Shown in pieces: positions 46,791 through 56,724 of a DNA stretch of 64,000 nucleotides. A program made the translations under genes and the position numbers. The stretch's first letter is position 1. Each line of letters starts with the position of its first letter. The stretch spans positions 1 to 64,000 of the forward strand of contig NZ_VFAH01000030.1 in the NCBI RefSeq assembly GCF_008929045.1, read 5' to 3'. Source of the DNA: Noviherbaspirillum aerium (GTDB taxonomy: Bacteria; Pseudomonadota; Gammaproteobacteria; Burkholderiales; Burkholderiaceae_D). The notes below the pieces were generated by a model. That model worked only from the letters and a program-made list of their open reading frames with translations. It had not been told where the DNA came from and searched no databases.

Positions 46791-48425
46791 TCAATGAGGA
46801 GAATGGGAGGCGGCGCTATCCGCGGCAGATGCCGTTGCCGCGTGTGGATGAAGTTTCAGGGCATCGGTCAGATAGTGATGCAGCGCATGGCTATCCAGTC
46901 CGGCACCTGCCATTGCCACATGTCCATCCGGGCGCACCAGGTAGAACGAAGGCAGCGGAATGCCGGCGTGCGCGAGAACCTGGTCATTGAAGGTGTCTCT
47001 CGGTATCTCATGGATGCGGATGATTCCGTCAGCTCCTGCCTGCAGGCCGCCTGCGTCCGGCTTCTGACCGAACAGCAGGAGATGGAACCCCCTGTCATCG
47101 AGTTTCCTGAACAGATCCTCCACCGGACCGCCTGCGGTGAACTTCAGTTGCAGCCAGGGAAACCGATCGCCCGCCTGCGGCGCCGTTTCCGGCATGTGCG
47201 CCTGCATGCGTGACAGGGGACTTCGGCGGTAGCGGATGCCGGTCTGGGAGATGGTTTGGAATGCCAGCTTGCGGGTACGCTCCCGCGTCATTGCCCTTGC
47301 GACGATCTGCTGAAAGATCTGCGTGCGAAACACTTCGGCAAGCCACCGCTCCGAGATAAGAAAGGAAAATGCGCGATCCGTGGTTTTCAGCAGGCGTTCG
47401 GCGACCGGTATGCGTTCGATTGCGTAGGTATCCAGCAAGGCTTCGTCCGCTTTCCCGGAGATGACGAGCGCCAGCTTCCATGCAAGGTTGTAGGCGTCCT
47501 GCAGGCCGGTGTTCATGCCCTGCGCGCCGACAGGGCTGTGGATATGGGCGGCGTCGCCGAGAAGGAAGCATCTGCGGTCGCGAAAGCGTTCGGCGCGCCG
47601 GTGGTGTACCCGATACGTGGAAAACCAGCGGCATTCCTGGAATGACAATGCGGTCCCCTGCTCCGCGCCTTCGACTTCCCTGCGCACGAAGGGAGCGACC
47701 GCATCGAAGTCAAGCGCCTCTCTGTCGTGCAGCTCGGCAGGAAGAATGCCGACGACGCGCCAATGATCCTTTCCCCGCAATGGAAAAAACAGGTGGAATC
47801 CGCCGCGCCAGAGATAGACGTTCAGTTCGTCCGGCTTCATGAAACCGGTTGCCTGCGTATCGGCGACATAAAACACGTGCTGGTAGAGCGCGCCGGAGAA
47901 AGGAATCTGGCATGCATCGCGCACCATGCTGCGCGGACCATCGCAGCCCGCAACCCAGTCCGCGGCGATCTCCATGATCGATCCGTCCTGCCGCGCTATC
48001 CTTGCCAGAGCACCATCGGCGGTTTGCACAAGATCGACAAGCTTGCTGTTCCACTGCACGGATATGCCATGTGCCTGAAGCGCATTTCCGAGCAGCGCCT
48101 CATTGTCGTCCTGCCCGAGTATCAGCAGGAAAGGATAGGGGCTTATCTCCGCGCCGATATCGCCCAGCGGCACCCGCGCCACCGATTTTCCCTTGACCCA
48201 GATGGTGGCGCCGGCAGCGCGCTTGCCGAGTTCGAGCGCGCGCTCCGCGATGCCGAGCCGGGAGTAGATTTCCATCGTGCGAGCCTGCACGCCGAGCGCC
48301 TTGGTCTGCGTGGACGGACCGGCATGCTGGTCAATGATGGTTACCGCAATATTCCGTCTTGCAAGCTGGTTGGCGAGCATCAAGCCGGTCGGCCCGGCTC
48401 CGACAATAAGCACCTTGGTGTTCAT
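46791..48425 (-). CDS. FAD-dependent aromatic monooxygenase (PheA/TfdB type)
   Basis: 544 residues from the ATG at 48425 (GGAG upstream; an ATG seven codons earlier is possible). The FAD-binding GAGPTGLMLA (9-18), the GCDGPRSMVRDA middle motif and the LLGDAAHIHSPVGAQGMNTG box define a group A flavin hydroxylase. A thioredoxin-like C-terminal domain (about 430-530) is typical of phenol/polyketide hydroxylases. The substrate cannot be told; no ring-cleavage genes are adjacent. Confidence 0.9.
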   Translation of the reverse strand: MNTKVLIVGAGPTGLMLANQLARRNIAVTIIDQHAGPSTQTKALGVQARTMEIYSRLGIAERALELGKRAAGATIWVKGKSVARVPLGDIGAEISPYPFLLILGQDDNEALLGNALQAHGISVQWNSKLVDLVQTADGALARIARQDGSIMEIAADWVAGCDGPRSMVRDACQIPFSGALYQHVFYVADTQATGFMKPDELNVYLWRGGFHLFFPLRGKDHWRVVGILPAELHDREALDFDAVAPFVRREVEGAEQGTALSFQECRWFSTYRVHHRRAERFRDRRCFLLGDAAHIHSPVGAQGMNTGLQDAYNLAWKLALVISGKADEALLDTYAIERIPVAERLLKTTDRAFSFLISERWLAEVFRTQIFQQIVARAMTRERTRKLAFQTISQTGIRYRRSPLSRMQAHMPETAPQAGDRFPWLQLKFTAGGPVEDLFRKLDDRGFHLLLFGQKPDAGGLQAGADGIIRIHEIPRDTFNDQVLAHAGIPLPSFYLVRPDGHVAMAGAGLDSHALHHYLTDALKLHPHAATASAADSAASHSPH

Positions 48426-48913
48426 CCGCTCTCCGATTTCACTCATGGTATAAGTGGAAGATGTGTTGAAGGCAAATGCGGCGACATCATGACTCCATAA
48501 CATCGGGCCGGGGCAAGCAAGAAGGATGGGGAGACCGAAACCTTGCGCGCCTCGCTGGCACGGGTTCGACGTCATGCGCGTCCATCATCTGGCCGACATT
48601 TAACTAACTTGCCTCACCACGCTGCGTTTGTAAAGCTGCGGCGGCAGGGAGCTGTGTTGCCATGGAAAAAATGCTCCGCCGAAACTACATGGCTTTCTGC
48701 TCAGGTCTTGTCTTTTTATTCTAGAACAGTTTTGCCAAAGGAAGCCTGACACCAGGACGAGTCGGGCATGAACACGGGAACAGCGGGGGAAACAGCAGGG
48801 GAACGGTACAACAGGCGCGCTCCCGGCCCGATCAGGCAAGCTGAAGGCAGCCGGTAGATCAACGGCGCGTCAACGGAATGGCCATTGCGGCCATTCCGGG
48901 ATGATGGCATCGG
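48426..48913. other. Intergenic region upstream of the monooxygenase
   Basis: 488 bases with an AT-rich patch at about 48700-48735 and no credible gene. Promoters for the monooxygenase would lie in its left part. Confidence 0.3.
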
Positions 48914-49111
48914 TCATGCCAATGCGGCTTTCGCCGCGTCTTCCGGCGACAATCCTTCATAGAACATGTCGGTGAACCACTCGACCTGTTCCTCGATATG
49001 TTCCTGCGCCTGGGCGAGCGTAGCACCGCCGGCGACAAGAAAGCCTTCCACCTCGGTGCACCATGCGATCAGTGCCTCTGTTTCCGGATCGAGCTTTTCT
49101 TTCTTGGCCAT
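48914..49111 (-). CDS. Small acidic protein of unknown function
   Basis: 65 residues, with AGGA eight bases before the ATG. Predicted helical and acidic (KLDPETEALIAWCTEVEGF, EEQVEWFTDMFYEG), with an Ala-rich end. No membrane segment. The ribosome site and amphipathic pattern support a real gene; no family recognised. Confidence 0.55.
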   Translation of the reverse strand: MAKKEKLDPETEALIAWCTEVEGFLVAGGATLAQAQEHIEEQVEWFTDMFYEGLSPEDAAKAALA

Positions 49112-49395
49112 TGCAATTTCCTGTCTTTAGTTGAAATCCGCCGTTCAATGCCGAAGCCGCATCGCACTAGGGAGCAACGGCAAAAAGGCACAAACGGCGG
49201 GAGGCCATCATAGCACCAGTTGTTCCGTTCGCCGTGGAGCCGTCAACCTGGCAGATGATGATGTCATGGCAATGCGGTCCCGCTCCAACCGCAGATATCC
49301 TAGCTAATGCAGCTGTTCATCGCGGCCAGAAGCATGGCGCGCAGCAGACAAGGCACGTCGTGCGTACAATTCCCAGTTTTGCAAGGCATCCAGTC

Positions 49396-49662
49396 ATGAC
49401 TAAAGAAGAAGGCAATCTTTCCCCTCAGGGAATCGATGCGCTGCGGGCACGTTTTCAGGAGCAGTCGCGCAAGGCGCAGGCTTATTACACGGTAATGCAC
49501 AGCGCGCGGGACATCGCGGGAAGCGATGACGCCGCAAGCGCGTGGATGAACCAGCCATTGCCTGCCTTTGACGGCAAGACTCCGGCGCAGCTGGTGAACG
49601 ATGGACGCGCGGACGATGTGCTCGGCCATATCGCATCACTCAGGCAGGCGTCGGGCGGCTAA
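49396..49662 (+). CDS. MbcA/ParS/Xre-type (DUF2384) antitoxin-like protein, orphan
   Basis: 88 residues from the ATG at 49396. The C-terminal half (AWMNQPLPAFDGKTPAQLVN, DDVLGHIASLRQ) matches the toxin-binding DUF2384 domain of antitoxins that pair with RES-domain toxins. The N-terminal helices do not form an obvious Xre helix-turn-helix. No RES toxin is adjacent on either side, so it is either an orphan or has another role. Confidence 0.65.
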   Translation: MTKEEGNLSPQGIDALRARFQEQSRKAQAYYTVMHSARDIAGSDDAASAWMNQPLPAFDGKTPAQLVNDGRADDVLGHIASLRQASGG

Positions 49663-49712
49663 AGCAACTGAGGCAACTGAGGCGAATTTCAGGGAACATG
49701 CCGCCGGTGCGG

Positions 49713-50441
49713 TTACCTGCCGGCTGCAATCCGCTGTGCGACGAGCTCCTGCAGGCGCCACAGGTAGCGGTCATGAATTCCATGCTCTTCAAGCCGGGAT
49801 ACCGTATGGAAGAGGTACTCCGCGCCCGAACCCCAGTGGCCGCATGCGCTGGAAAGAACTTCCGCAATCTCCTCCGGCGCCAGTGTGCCGACATACGCCT
49901 TCGACTCCCGGTTCATCACAAAGGCAATGGCGCGCATGGAGATACCATCGCTCGCCACATTGATCCAGCGCGGTACCGTGTTCGGCGGCTTGATGGTGAT
50001 TTCGCGCCGGCACAGCTTGTGGAGCTGCTCGCGCAGCGCCCGACGCGGCAGGCGGTACAGCATGCCCGTGCACTGGCCGCCGCGGTCGAGGGACATCATC
50101 AGCCCCGGACATTCCGGCGTGCCGCGATGGCGTCGGATCCGGAAGCAGAATGACCGGTGCCATCCATGCGCCGTGCCGCAGCGTTCTTCCGCGAACTCGC
50201 ATTCGGGTTTCCAGATCAGCGAGCCGAACGCAAACAGCCAGGCGTCTTCCTGTTCGGGAAGCGCATGAAGAAGGCCGTCCACCATGCTGTCGTAATCGCC
50301 GTCCGTCTGATAGCCGACATCGGGAAGCGGCCCCGGGTCTTCGACCTGTCGATGCACCAGGGCGACCAGGTCGGCGGTCAGGGCCATGTGGCGAGCGGGC
50401 ATGCTTGGGACTTTCCAGGGCTTGGCACGAAGCGGCGCCAT
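49713..50441 (-). CDS. ChaC-type gamma-glutamylcyclotransferase
   Basis: 242 residues from the ATG at 50441; an ATG 13 codons later (50402) is also possible, and neither has a strong ribosome site. The substrate-binding signature WLFAFGSLIWKPE and the EYLFHT(V)-HGI(H)D end match ChaC proteins, which release 5-oxoproline from glutathione. Probably cytosolic. Its neighbours do not suggest a pathway. Confidence 0.85.
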   Translation of the reverse strand: MAPLRAKPWKVPSMPARHMALTADLVALVHRQVEDPGPLPDVGYQTDGDYDSMVDGLLHALPEQEDAWLFAFGSLIWKPECEFAEERCGTAHGWHRSFCFRIRRHRGTPECPGLMMSLDRGGQCTGMLYRLPRRALREQLHKLCRREITIKPPNTVPRWINVASDGISMRAIAFVMNRESKAYVGTLAPEEIAEVLSSACGHWGSGAEYLFHTVSRLEEHGIHDRYLWRLQELVAQRIAAGR

Positions 50442-50683
50442 TGCGCGCCATCAGCTTGGCAGTGTACGGCCAAAATGCGCGCGCTGCTTGCCCTCCATGC
50501 TGCGCCGATGGGACCCGGTTCCACCTTCGACGCGGAAAATCCAGGTCGCTTATCATAAGCTTGCAAACCGGTAACGGGGCCGCCCGCCAACCTGCCTGCC
50601 ATGCCCATCGGCGGGGAGCCGTATCCACTCCGCTGGAAGAGCAGAGCCATTGCCAGATCAAGATCAACCATCACATCGCCGAC

Positions 50684-51502
50684 ATGAAAAACTTCGAGAC
50701 CGCCGACATTGTTTCCAAAGACCTCCGGATCGACCATCCACGCGGAAAGATCTTCGTCAGAACCTGGAATGGACCGCGCGATACAGACGCGTTCCGGGAA
50801 AAAGCGCCGATGGTGCTCTTTCACGATTCACTGGGCTGCGTGGACTTGTGGCGCGATTTTCCGGCGCAGCTGAGCGCAGCCACCGGGCGCGCCATCATCG
50901 CCTATGACAGGCTCGGGTTTGGACAATCCGATGCACGGACCGACCGGCCGGCACTGGACTTCGTTGCCGAGGAAGCGCATGCCTACTTTCCGGTGCTGCG
51001 GGAACAGCTGGGTCTGCAAAAATTCATCGCCCTCGGCCACAGCGTCGGCGGCGGCATGGCGGTTCACTGCGCCGCTCTCTTCGCCGCGGATTGCGAGGCG
51101 CTGATCACCGAGTCGGCGCAAGTCTTTCCCGAAGACCGGACCCTGCAGGGCATTCGCGAGGCGCAACAGCTGTTCCAGGATGAGAAGCAGGTGGATCGCC
51201 TCAAGAAGTACCACGGAGACAAGGCGGCGTGGGTGCTTGATGCCTGGACGGGCACCTGGCTCGATCCGGCATTCGCCTCATGGACTATCGCAGGCGTTCT
51301 GCCCGAGCTAGTCTGCCCGGTGCTGGCGATTCACGGCGAGTTCGACGAATATGGTTCGACGCGGCATCCGGAATTGATCGGCAAGCTCAGCGGCGGGCCT
51401 TCGCAGGTGGAGATCATGAAGGATACCTATCACGTGCCGCACCGTGAACGGCCCGAAGAAACCATTGCCCTGATCAGCGGGTTCATCGCCTCATGCGGAT
51501 GA
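50684..51502 (+). CDS. Alpha/beta hydrolase
   Basis: 272 residues from the ATG at 50684. The fold has HDSLGCVDLW (oxyanion region), the nucleophile elbow GHSVGGG, an acid in GEFDEYG and a late His in TYHVPH, so the Ser-Asp-His triad is complete. It resembles the esterase/haloperoxidase-like group. Substrate unknown. Confidence 0.87.
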   Translation: MKNFETADIVSKDLRIDHPRGKIFVRTWNGPRDTDAFREKAPMVLFHDSLGCVDLWRDFPAQLSAATGRAIIAYDRLGFGQSDARTDRPALDFVAEEAHAYFPVLREQLGLQKFIALGHSVGGGMAVHCAALFAADCEALITESAQVFPEDRTLQGIREAQQLFQDEKQVDRLKKYHGDKAAWVLDAWTGTWLDPAFASWTIAGVLPELVCPVLAIHGEFDEYGSTRHPELIGKLSGGPSQVEIMKDTYHVPHRERPEETIALISGFIASCG

Positions 51503-51655
51503 GAGCGGTTACATGACAAAGGCGGCGGCGCCTTCCGCGCCATCGCCGTCGCCATTCCCGGTCCGAAACCATGCCGCCGCTTCCTGCCCGATGGCGCTTG
51601 ACCCGTGCCGCAACCCGTTTATCATTCAGGGACGACGTCCTGCCCCCGCAAATCC

Positions 51656-52054
51656 ATGCCTTACTTCTCCATCGCGAAGCGCACCCTCCTTTACCTGATC
51701 ATCCTGGCCGCATCCAGGAGCGCTTTCGGCCTGGACTGCAGCAAGGCGATCACGACGCCAGACCTGAATCAATGCGCCTCGATCGAACAGAAGAAAGTCG
51801 AAGCGACCTTGAACCGGGTTTATCAGCGGGTTCTGAAGTCGCTTGACGACAAGGATGCGGAACAGCCGGATGCGAAAGTGCGTAACGCATTCATCGCGGC
51901 GCAGCGGGCATGGGTCAAATTCCGCGAGGCTGACTGCAATGCCGTCTATCAGAAGCATGCGGGCGGCAGCATTCGCACCATGATGCATATCGGCTGCATG
52001 CAGAATCATGCGGAAAAGCGCATCAAGGACCTTGAATATTTCGAGGCGGAATAG
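51656..52054 (+). CDS. LprI-type (DUF1311) secreted protein
   Basis: 132 residues from the ATG at 51656; a GTG 17 codons earlier is less likely. A signal peptide ends near AFG. The four cysteines of the LprI N-terminal domain are in LDCSKAI, LNQCAS, EADCNA and HIGCMQ, with the pattern AQRAWVKFREADC. Some members inhibit lysozyme; others have no known role. Confidence 0.82.
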   Translation: MPYFSIAKRTLLYLIILAASRSAFGLDCSKAITTPDLNQCASIEQKKVEATLNRVYQRVLKSLDDKDAEQPDAKVRNAFIAAQRAWVKFREADCNAVYQKHAGGSIRTMMHIGCMQNHAEKRIKDLEYFEAE

Positions 52055-52093
52055 GACGGACCGGGAAGACGCACCCGTTTTGCAGGCTCGATA

Positions 52094-52873
52094 TCATGGC
52101 GCTACCGCATGGATCGGAGACTGGAGATACAAGAGTGCCGGAAGCCGATCAACGAAATCCGGCAGCCCGAGTTGCAGAGCAGGTTCAAGAGCGCGGGCAC
52201 GCTCGGCGAGCACATCGAGGTCCAGCTCGGGCGCCGACTTGAATGCAAACACCACATTCTGTTCATGGGAAACCGCCACCACCAGCACTGCCGCGAACAA
52301 TGAGTGCAGCAAGGCCAGATGCCATTTCTGCCAATCCGCATCTCTGCGGAAGACGTTGATGCACAGGATTCCGTCGGTCCGCAAGGCTTGCCTGCAGGAG
52401 CGGTAGTAGGGCTCGTCGGCAAGCGAATCGATCATGGAAAACGTGTTGTCGAAACAATCGGAAAAAATCAGATCGTACCGGTCACTTTGCCGCGCCAGAT
52501 AACGCGCGCCGTCGTCGATGACGATGGAAAGCCGTTCATCGTCGGGCGGCAAGAAAAAATATTGGTGTGCAACGGCAACAATATCGGGATCGATTTCCAC
52601 CGCGACGACACGTGTCTTCGGCATGAAGCGATGAAAGAATTTGGCGTGCATCCCAGTGCCGAGACCGACGTTGAGCACATCTGCAGGATCCGGCTTGAAC
52701 AGCATCACGCGCAACGTGGCGACGAGGTATTCCCCGGGCAGGCCGTCCGGATCTTCCAGCACCATGCGGCCGTGTGCCGCATTTTCTCCTTGCCGGGTCA
52801 TCAGATAGCGATATCCCTCATGATCAACGATCACGTAGTCGGTCCCGGCGATTTCGTATGCCTTGTAGTTCAT
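52094..52873 (-). CDS. Spermidine-synthase-like SAM-fold protein
   Basis: 259 residues. SAM-type motifs VLNVGLGTGMHAKFF and VVAVEIDPDIVAVAH, then IDDGARYLARQSDRYDLIFSDCFDN as in SpeE-family proteins. The polyamine-specific residues of true spermidine synthases are not clear, and no speD gene is near. Probably a methyltransferase-like or aminopropyltransferase-like enzyme of unknown substrate. Confidence 0.82.
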   Translation of the reverse strand: MNYKAYEIAGTDYVIVDHEGYRYLMTRQGENAAHGRMVLEDPDGLPGEYLVATLRVMLFKPDPADVLNVGLGTGMHAKFFHRFMPKTRVVAVEIDPDIVAVAHQYFFLPPDDERLSIVIDDGARYLARQSDRYDLIFSDCFDNTFSMIDSLADEPYYRSCRQALRTDGILCINVFRRDADWQKWHLALLHSLFAAVLVVAVSHEQNVVFAFKSAPELDLDVLAERARALEPALQLGLPDFVDRLPALLYLQSPIHAVAP

Positions 52874-53246
52874 GCGCTTCTCTTTTCGTGATCGGCACGA
52901 TGCCCTGTGTCATAACGAATGAGTAACATCCGTCAAGGCATGGTTCCGGCGCGATGAAAACAAACGATGGCCATGCGGCGGGCGGCATGGCGGAAGCCAA
53001 CTGCCTTTTGCTTGGCTCATTGTTCACCGATGAACGCGGCGATCGAGTACAGTGCCAGGTATCTCCTTGGCGCTCGGGACTGGACAGGGTGCAGCGCTGG
53101 GATAGGCGGCTTGAGATCATCGCCGTGATCGATCACGTTCTCACGACTTGCGTTTTTCCCCTACTATCGGGCTGGCGCGGCCGCGCGCGGCGGAGATATC
53201 ATCCTGCCGGGCGCATGTGCCGATTTTTTCTTCACTCATTCACACC
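52874..53246. other. Intergenic region upstream of the spermidine-synthase-like and DUF4177 genes
   Basis: 373 bases between divergent genes. No good frame; nothing recognised beyond presumed promoters. Confidence 0.3.
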
Positions 53247-53459
53247 ATGAAACAATACAAAGTCGTTATCTATCAGGAAGGCATGCTGGGTTCGCTGCTG
53301 CTCGGCGCTTCCAAAGTCGACCCGGTCCGCTTCACCGAATTTTTGAACAAGAATGCCAGCCAGGGCTGGCGGGTCATCACCATGGAAAAGGATATCCGGC
53401 GCATGCTGCTTCTCTGGAAGAGGGAAGCCTATGTCGTCGTCCTGGAAAGGGATGAATGA
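53247..53459 (+). CDS. DUF4177 small protein
   Basis: 70 residues. MKQYKVVIYQEGMLGSLLLG, then FLNKNASQGWRVITMEKD and LLLWKREAYVVVLERD match the DUF4177 pattern. Cytosolic; function unknown. Its stop overlaps the next start as ATGA, so the two small proteins are made together. Confidence 0.72.
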   Translation: MKQYKVVIYQEGMLGSLLLGASKVDPVRFTEFLNKNASQGWRVITMEKDIRRMLLLWKREAYVVVLERDE

Positions 53460-53671
53460 AAGCCGGCCTGCTGACAACGCTTGCCATTGCGGTCGCCTGG
53501 GCATTGCTCGCCATTGCCCAGATCTGGATCCAGCCGGTCTCGGCACAAGTGTTTTTCAAACTGTCCGTCACGGCGGGCATACTGATCGGGATCGTCCTTG
53601 TCGTCACGCTCGCCGTCAGGGAATATGTCTCGGAAAAGAAAATGAAGGACAATGGCTTCATTGATGGATGA
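53456..53671 (+). CDS. Small two-helix membrane protein
   Basis: 71 residues with two hydrophobic segments (about 5-23 and 33-55) and a charged tail (YVSEKKMKDNGFIDG). The ATGA coupling with the DUF4177 gene supports its reality. No family recognised. Confidence 0.62.
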   Translation: MKAGLLTTLAIAVAWALLAIAQIWIQPVSAQVFFKLSVTAGILIGIVLVVTLAVREYVSEKKMKDNGFIDG

Positions 53672-53717
53672 TCGACGGACATCCCTACACTTCGACAACC
53701 CGGCGGAGGAGCCAACG

Positions 53718-54347
53718 ATGCACGCAGAGAATGAGCCCTTGAGCATTTCCGACATGGCGGCGCTGGAACAGCTTTACGGCGTGCCTGCGGCGGCATCGAT
53801 CAGCAAGGAGGTCGATTACCTCCACCCCCATTACCGGGCATTCATCGAAGCCTCTCCTTTCCTTGCCCTGGCCACGAGCGGCCCGGGCGGTCTTGATGTG
53901 TCGCCCAGGGGCGATCCGAGAGGATTCGTCGAGGTCCGCGATGAAAAGACGCTGCTGCTGCCGGATCGGCGCGGCAACAACCGCATCGACAGCCTGAGGA
54001 ACATCATTGCCGATCCACGCGTCGCCATGATGTTCATGATTCCGGGAGTCGGCGAAACCCTGCGCGTCAACGGCCGGGCGCGCATCCTGATCGACCCGGC
54101 GGTGCTGGACCGCTTCGCGATCGATGGGAAGCCGCCTCGTTCGGTGCTGGAAATTCATGTCGATGCCGTTTTCTTCCAGTGTTCGCGGGCGATACTGCGC
54201 TCCCGGCTGTGGGATGCGGAAGAGCATGTGGCCCGCTCTTCCCTGCCGAGTCTCGGGACGATCCTGCAAGACCTGAGCCGGCAGGAGATCGATGGAAAGC
54301 AGTATGACCAGGACTTGCCCGAGCGCCTGAAGACCAGCATTTATTGA
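53718..54347 (+). CDS. PPOX-type FMN-binding flavoprotein (MSMEG_1061-like)
   Basis: 209 residues from the ATG at 53718 (GGAGG upstream). The split-barrel signatures are FLALATSGPGGLDVSPRGDP, LLPDRRGNNRIDSLRNII and VGETLRVNGRARI. Members bind FMN or F420 and reduce small molecules; substrate unknown. Confidence 0.87.
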   Translation: MHAENEPLSISDMAALEQLYGVPAAASISKEVDYLHPHYRAFIEASPFLALATSGPGGLDVSPRGDPRGFVEVRDEKTLLLPDRRGNNRIDSLRNIIADPRVAMMFMIPGVGETLRVNGRARILIDPAVLDRFAIDGKPPRSVLEIHVDAVFFQCSRAILRSRLWDAEEHVARSSLPSLGTILQDLSRQEIDGKQYDQDLPERLKTSIY

Positions 54348-54410
54348 CGCAATGACGGCAGCGCGCCGCTGCTCGATCAGTTGCGCCTAAAACATTCCCG
54401 TCGTACCGAC

Positions 54411-54433
54411 CCGGCGCCGGCAGCAGGCGCCGG
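54411..54433 (+). terminator. Hairpin after the PPOX flavoprotein gene
   Basis: Perfect 8-bp stem CCGGCGCC/GGCGCCGG around GGCAGCA, 63 bases after the stop. No U-tract; a candidate only. Confidence 0.35.
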
Positions 54434-54504
54434 CGCACAACCTTGCCCGCTCCGGATTTTCTATACACTGTGCGGTTCGCAAGCCTACCGTCACCACATT
54501 CACA

Positions 54505-56724
54505 ATGCGCATTAGAAACCGCCTGCTGCTGCTCGTCCTTGCCTTGTTCCTGCCCACCTTCATCGCATCGGCGCTGGTGGTCTCGTACGTCTACCGCGAG
54601 GAGCAGAAGGCACAGGAGCGTACCGTGGCCGAGACGGCGCGCGCCTTTGCGCTGCTGGTCGACAGCGAATTGCGCAACCGGGAAAGCATACTGCGGACCA
54701 TGGCCAGCTCGCCGTCGCTGGAAGACAGCATACGCGCTAGGGATTTCTCCCTGTTCTATGCCTTCGCCCGCAAGATGGCGCCAACCGCGGATACCGCCAT
54801 CATCCTGATCGAGCCCGACGGCCGCCAGGTCTTCAATACCCGGGCCGCATTCGGCGATCCGGTGCCGACGCAGCGCTCATCGAACCTGGCGCAACTGATG
54901 GACAGGTACGGCGCCGATAACACGCTGGTGTCCGACATGTTTTTCGCGCCGGTCGGCAGGCGTTACGACTTCAACATACAGGTGCCGGTGAAGGTCGACC
55001 GGCAGATCCGGTATTTCCTGATGATGGGAGTGCACACCGCGCAATTGCAGTCGCTGTTCCAGGCCCAGAGTTTTCCATCCCGCTGGATAGGTTCGATCGT
55101 TGACCGTACCGGTACGATTGTTGCGCGCACCCGGGACCCGCAGAGCAATGTCGGACGGGTGCTGCGCGAAAGCAGCCGCCAGCAGCTGGCAAGCCGCCGG
55201 GAAGGCGTCTATCGCAGTGTCTCGCTCGATGGCATCCCGGTGAAGGCGTTCTACAGCCATGTGCCGAACGCCGACTGGAAAGTATTGATCAGCATTCCGG
55301 AAGCGGAGGTTCGGCGTGTCGCCCTGCGCGCCGCCGCCTTGCTGGGCGCCGTCATGCTGCTGCTGCTGGCACTGGCGGTGATCGCGGCGCGCCGCTTCGC
55401 CTCGGGCGTCATCCGGCCCATCGAGGATCTCGGCAGGACCGCCGAGATCCTCGGGCAGGGGCAGGAAGTCAGCTACACGCCGCAGGGTCTGGCCGAAGCG
55501 GATACGGTGGGCTACACCATGGTGAATGCCAGCCGGCAGATACAGCGCGCCAAGACCGAACTTGAACAGCGCGTCGCCGAGGCGGTGTCCGCGTTCGAGC
55601 GCGCGCAGTCGGCGCTGCTGCAGAGCCAGAAACTGGAGGCGCTCGGCCGGCTGACCGGCGGCATCGCGCATGAGTTCAACAACCTCCTGCAAACCCTCGC
55701 CACCGCGCTGCAGCTGGCCGAGATCACTTCGGACCGGCAGCGCGTGCAATCCCTGATCGAAACCTGCAAGAAGACAGTGGACCGGGCCACGGCGCTGACC
55801 AGCCAGCTCGGCGCCTTCGGCCGCATACAGGATGCGCGCCTGGTCACCACCAGCGTCGACGAACGCATCGGCAGTTTCGTTCAACTGGTGCAGAACGTAC
55901 TTCCAAGCAATATCGCGCTCGAAGTCGACTGCGCCCCCGGCTTGTGGCAGGTCACGGTCGATCCGCTGCAGTTTGAGCTCGCCCTGCTCAATATCGCGCT
56001 CAACGCCAAGGACGCTATGCCTGAAGGCGGGCGGCTGCGTGTCCAGGCGGGCAACCACGCCTTAACGCATCCTTTGAACACATTGCCCGCCGGCGATTAT
56101 GTGCGCATCGCGGTTTCGGATACCGGCTTCGGCATGCCGCCGGAGGTTCTGGCCAAGGCACTCGATCCCTTCTTCACGACCAAGGGGGTCGGCAAGGGCA
56201 CCGGCCTGGGCTTGCCGCAGGCGTACGGCTTTGCGACGCAGTCGCGCGGTACGCTGTTGTTGCATAGCACGCCTGGTGCCGGCACCACCGTCGAGATATA
56301 CCTGCCCAGGGGAACGCACCCGGTTTCCGCGATGGCGGAGCTGCCGGATGCGGAACCGGCAGCCATCGGCGCGGGGCGCGGCATGACCGTGCTTCTGGTC
56401 GAGGACGATCCTCTGGTGCGCGAGGCGGTGCTGCCGGCGCTGGAGGCAGCCGGCTTCCGCTTGCTGGTTGCCGGCTCAGGCGATGCCGCGCTGGCAATGC
56501 TGGAGAGCGGCGCGCATCCCCGTCCGGACGTCGTGTTTTCGGATATCGTGATGCCGGGCCGCATCAGCGGCATCGACCTGGCGAAAATCGTAAGCGAGCG
56601 CTATCCGGGCATCAGGGTGGTACTCAGTACCGGCTATACCGACAAGCGCATCGACATCCCCGGCGTGCAGCTGCTGGCCAAGCCATACGAAATCGGCAAG
56701 GCGGTAAAGCTGCTCAGCCAGTGA
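54505..56724 (+). CDS. Hybrid histidine kinase with extracellular Cache-type sensor and C-terminal receiver
   Basis: 739 residues. TM1 at about 7-28, a dCACHE-like sensor (about 30-280), TM2 near 278-300, HAMP-like linker, HisKA with GRLTGGIAHEFNNLLQ (phospho-His), N-box NIALNAKDAMPEGG, G-box DTGFGMPPE, GKGTGLGL and a receiver domain (about 625-739) with VLLVEDDP and the phospho-acceptor in VFSDIVMPG. No separate response regulator is adjacent, so output goes through other partners. Ligand unknown. Confidence 0.93.
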   Translation: MRIRNRLLLLVLALFLPTFIASALVVSYVYREEQKAQERTVAETARAFALLVDSELRNRESILRTMASSPSLEDSIRARDFSLFYAFARKMAPTADTAIILIEPDGRQVFNTRAAFGDPVPTQRSSNLAQLMDRYGADNTLVSDMFFAPVGRRYDFNIQVPVKVDRQIRYFLMMGVHTAQLQSLFQAQSFPSRWIGSIVDRTGTIVARTRDPQSNVGRVLRESSRQQLASRREGVYRSVSLDGIPVKAFYSHVPNADWKVLISIPEAEVRRVALRAAALLGAVMLLLLALAVIAARRFASGVIRPIEDLGRTAEILGQGQEVSYTPQGLAEADTVGYTMVNASRQIQRAKTELEQRVAEAVSAFERAQSALLQSQKLEALGRLTGGIAHEFNNLLQTLATALQLAEITSDRQRVQSLIETCKKTVDRATALTSQLGAFGRIQDARLVTTSVDERIGSFVQLVQNVLPSNIALEVDCAPGLWQVTVDPLQFELALLNIALNAKDAMPEGGRLRVQAGNHALTHPLNTLPAGDYVRIAVSDTGFGMPPEVLAKALDPFFTTKGVGKGTGLGLPQAYGFATQSRGTLLLHSTPGAGTTVEIYLPRGTHPVSAMAELPDAEPAAIGAGRGMTVLLVEDDPLVREAVLPALEAAGFRLLVAGSGDAALAMLESGAHPRPDVVFSDIVMPGRISGIDLAKIVSERYPGIRVVLSTGYTDKRIDIPGVQLLAKPYEIGKAVKLLSQ

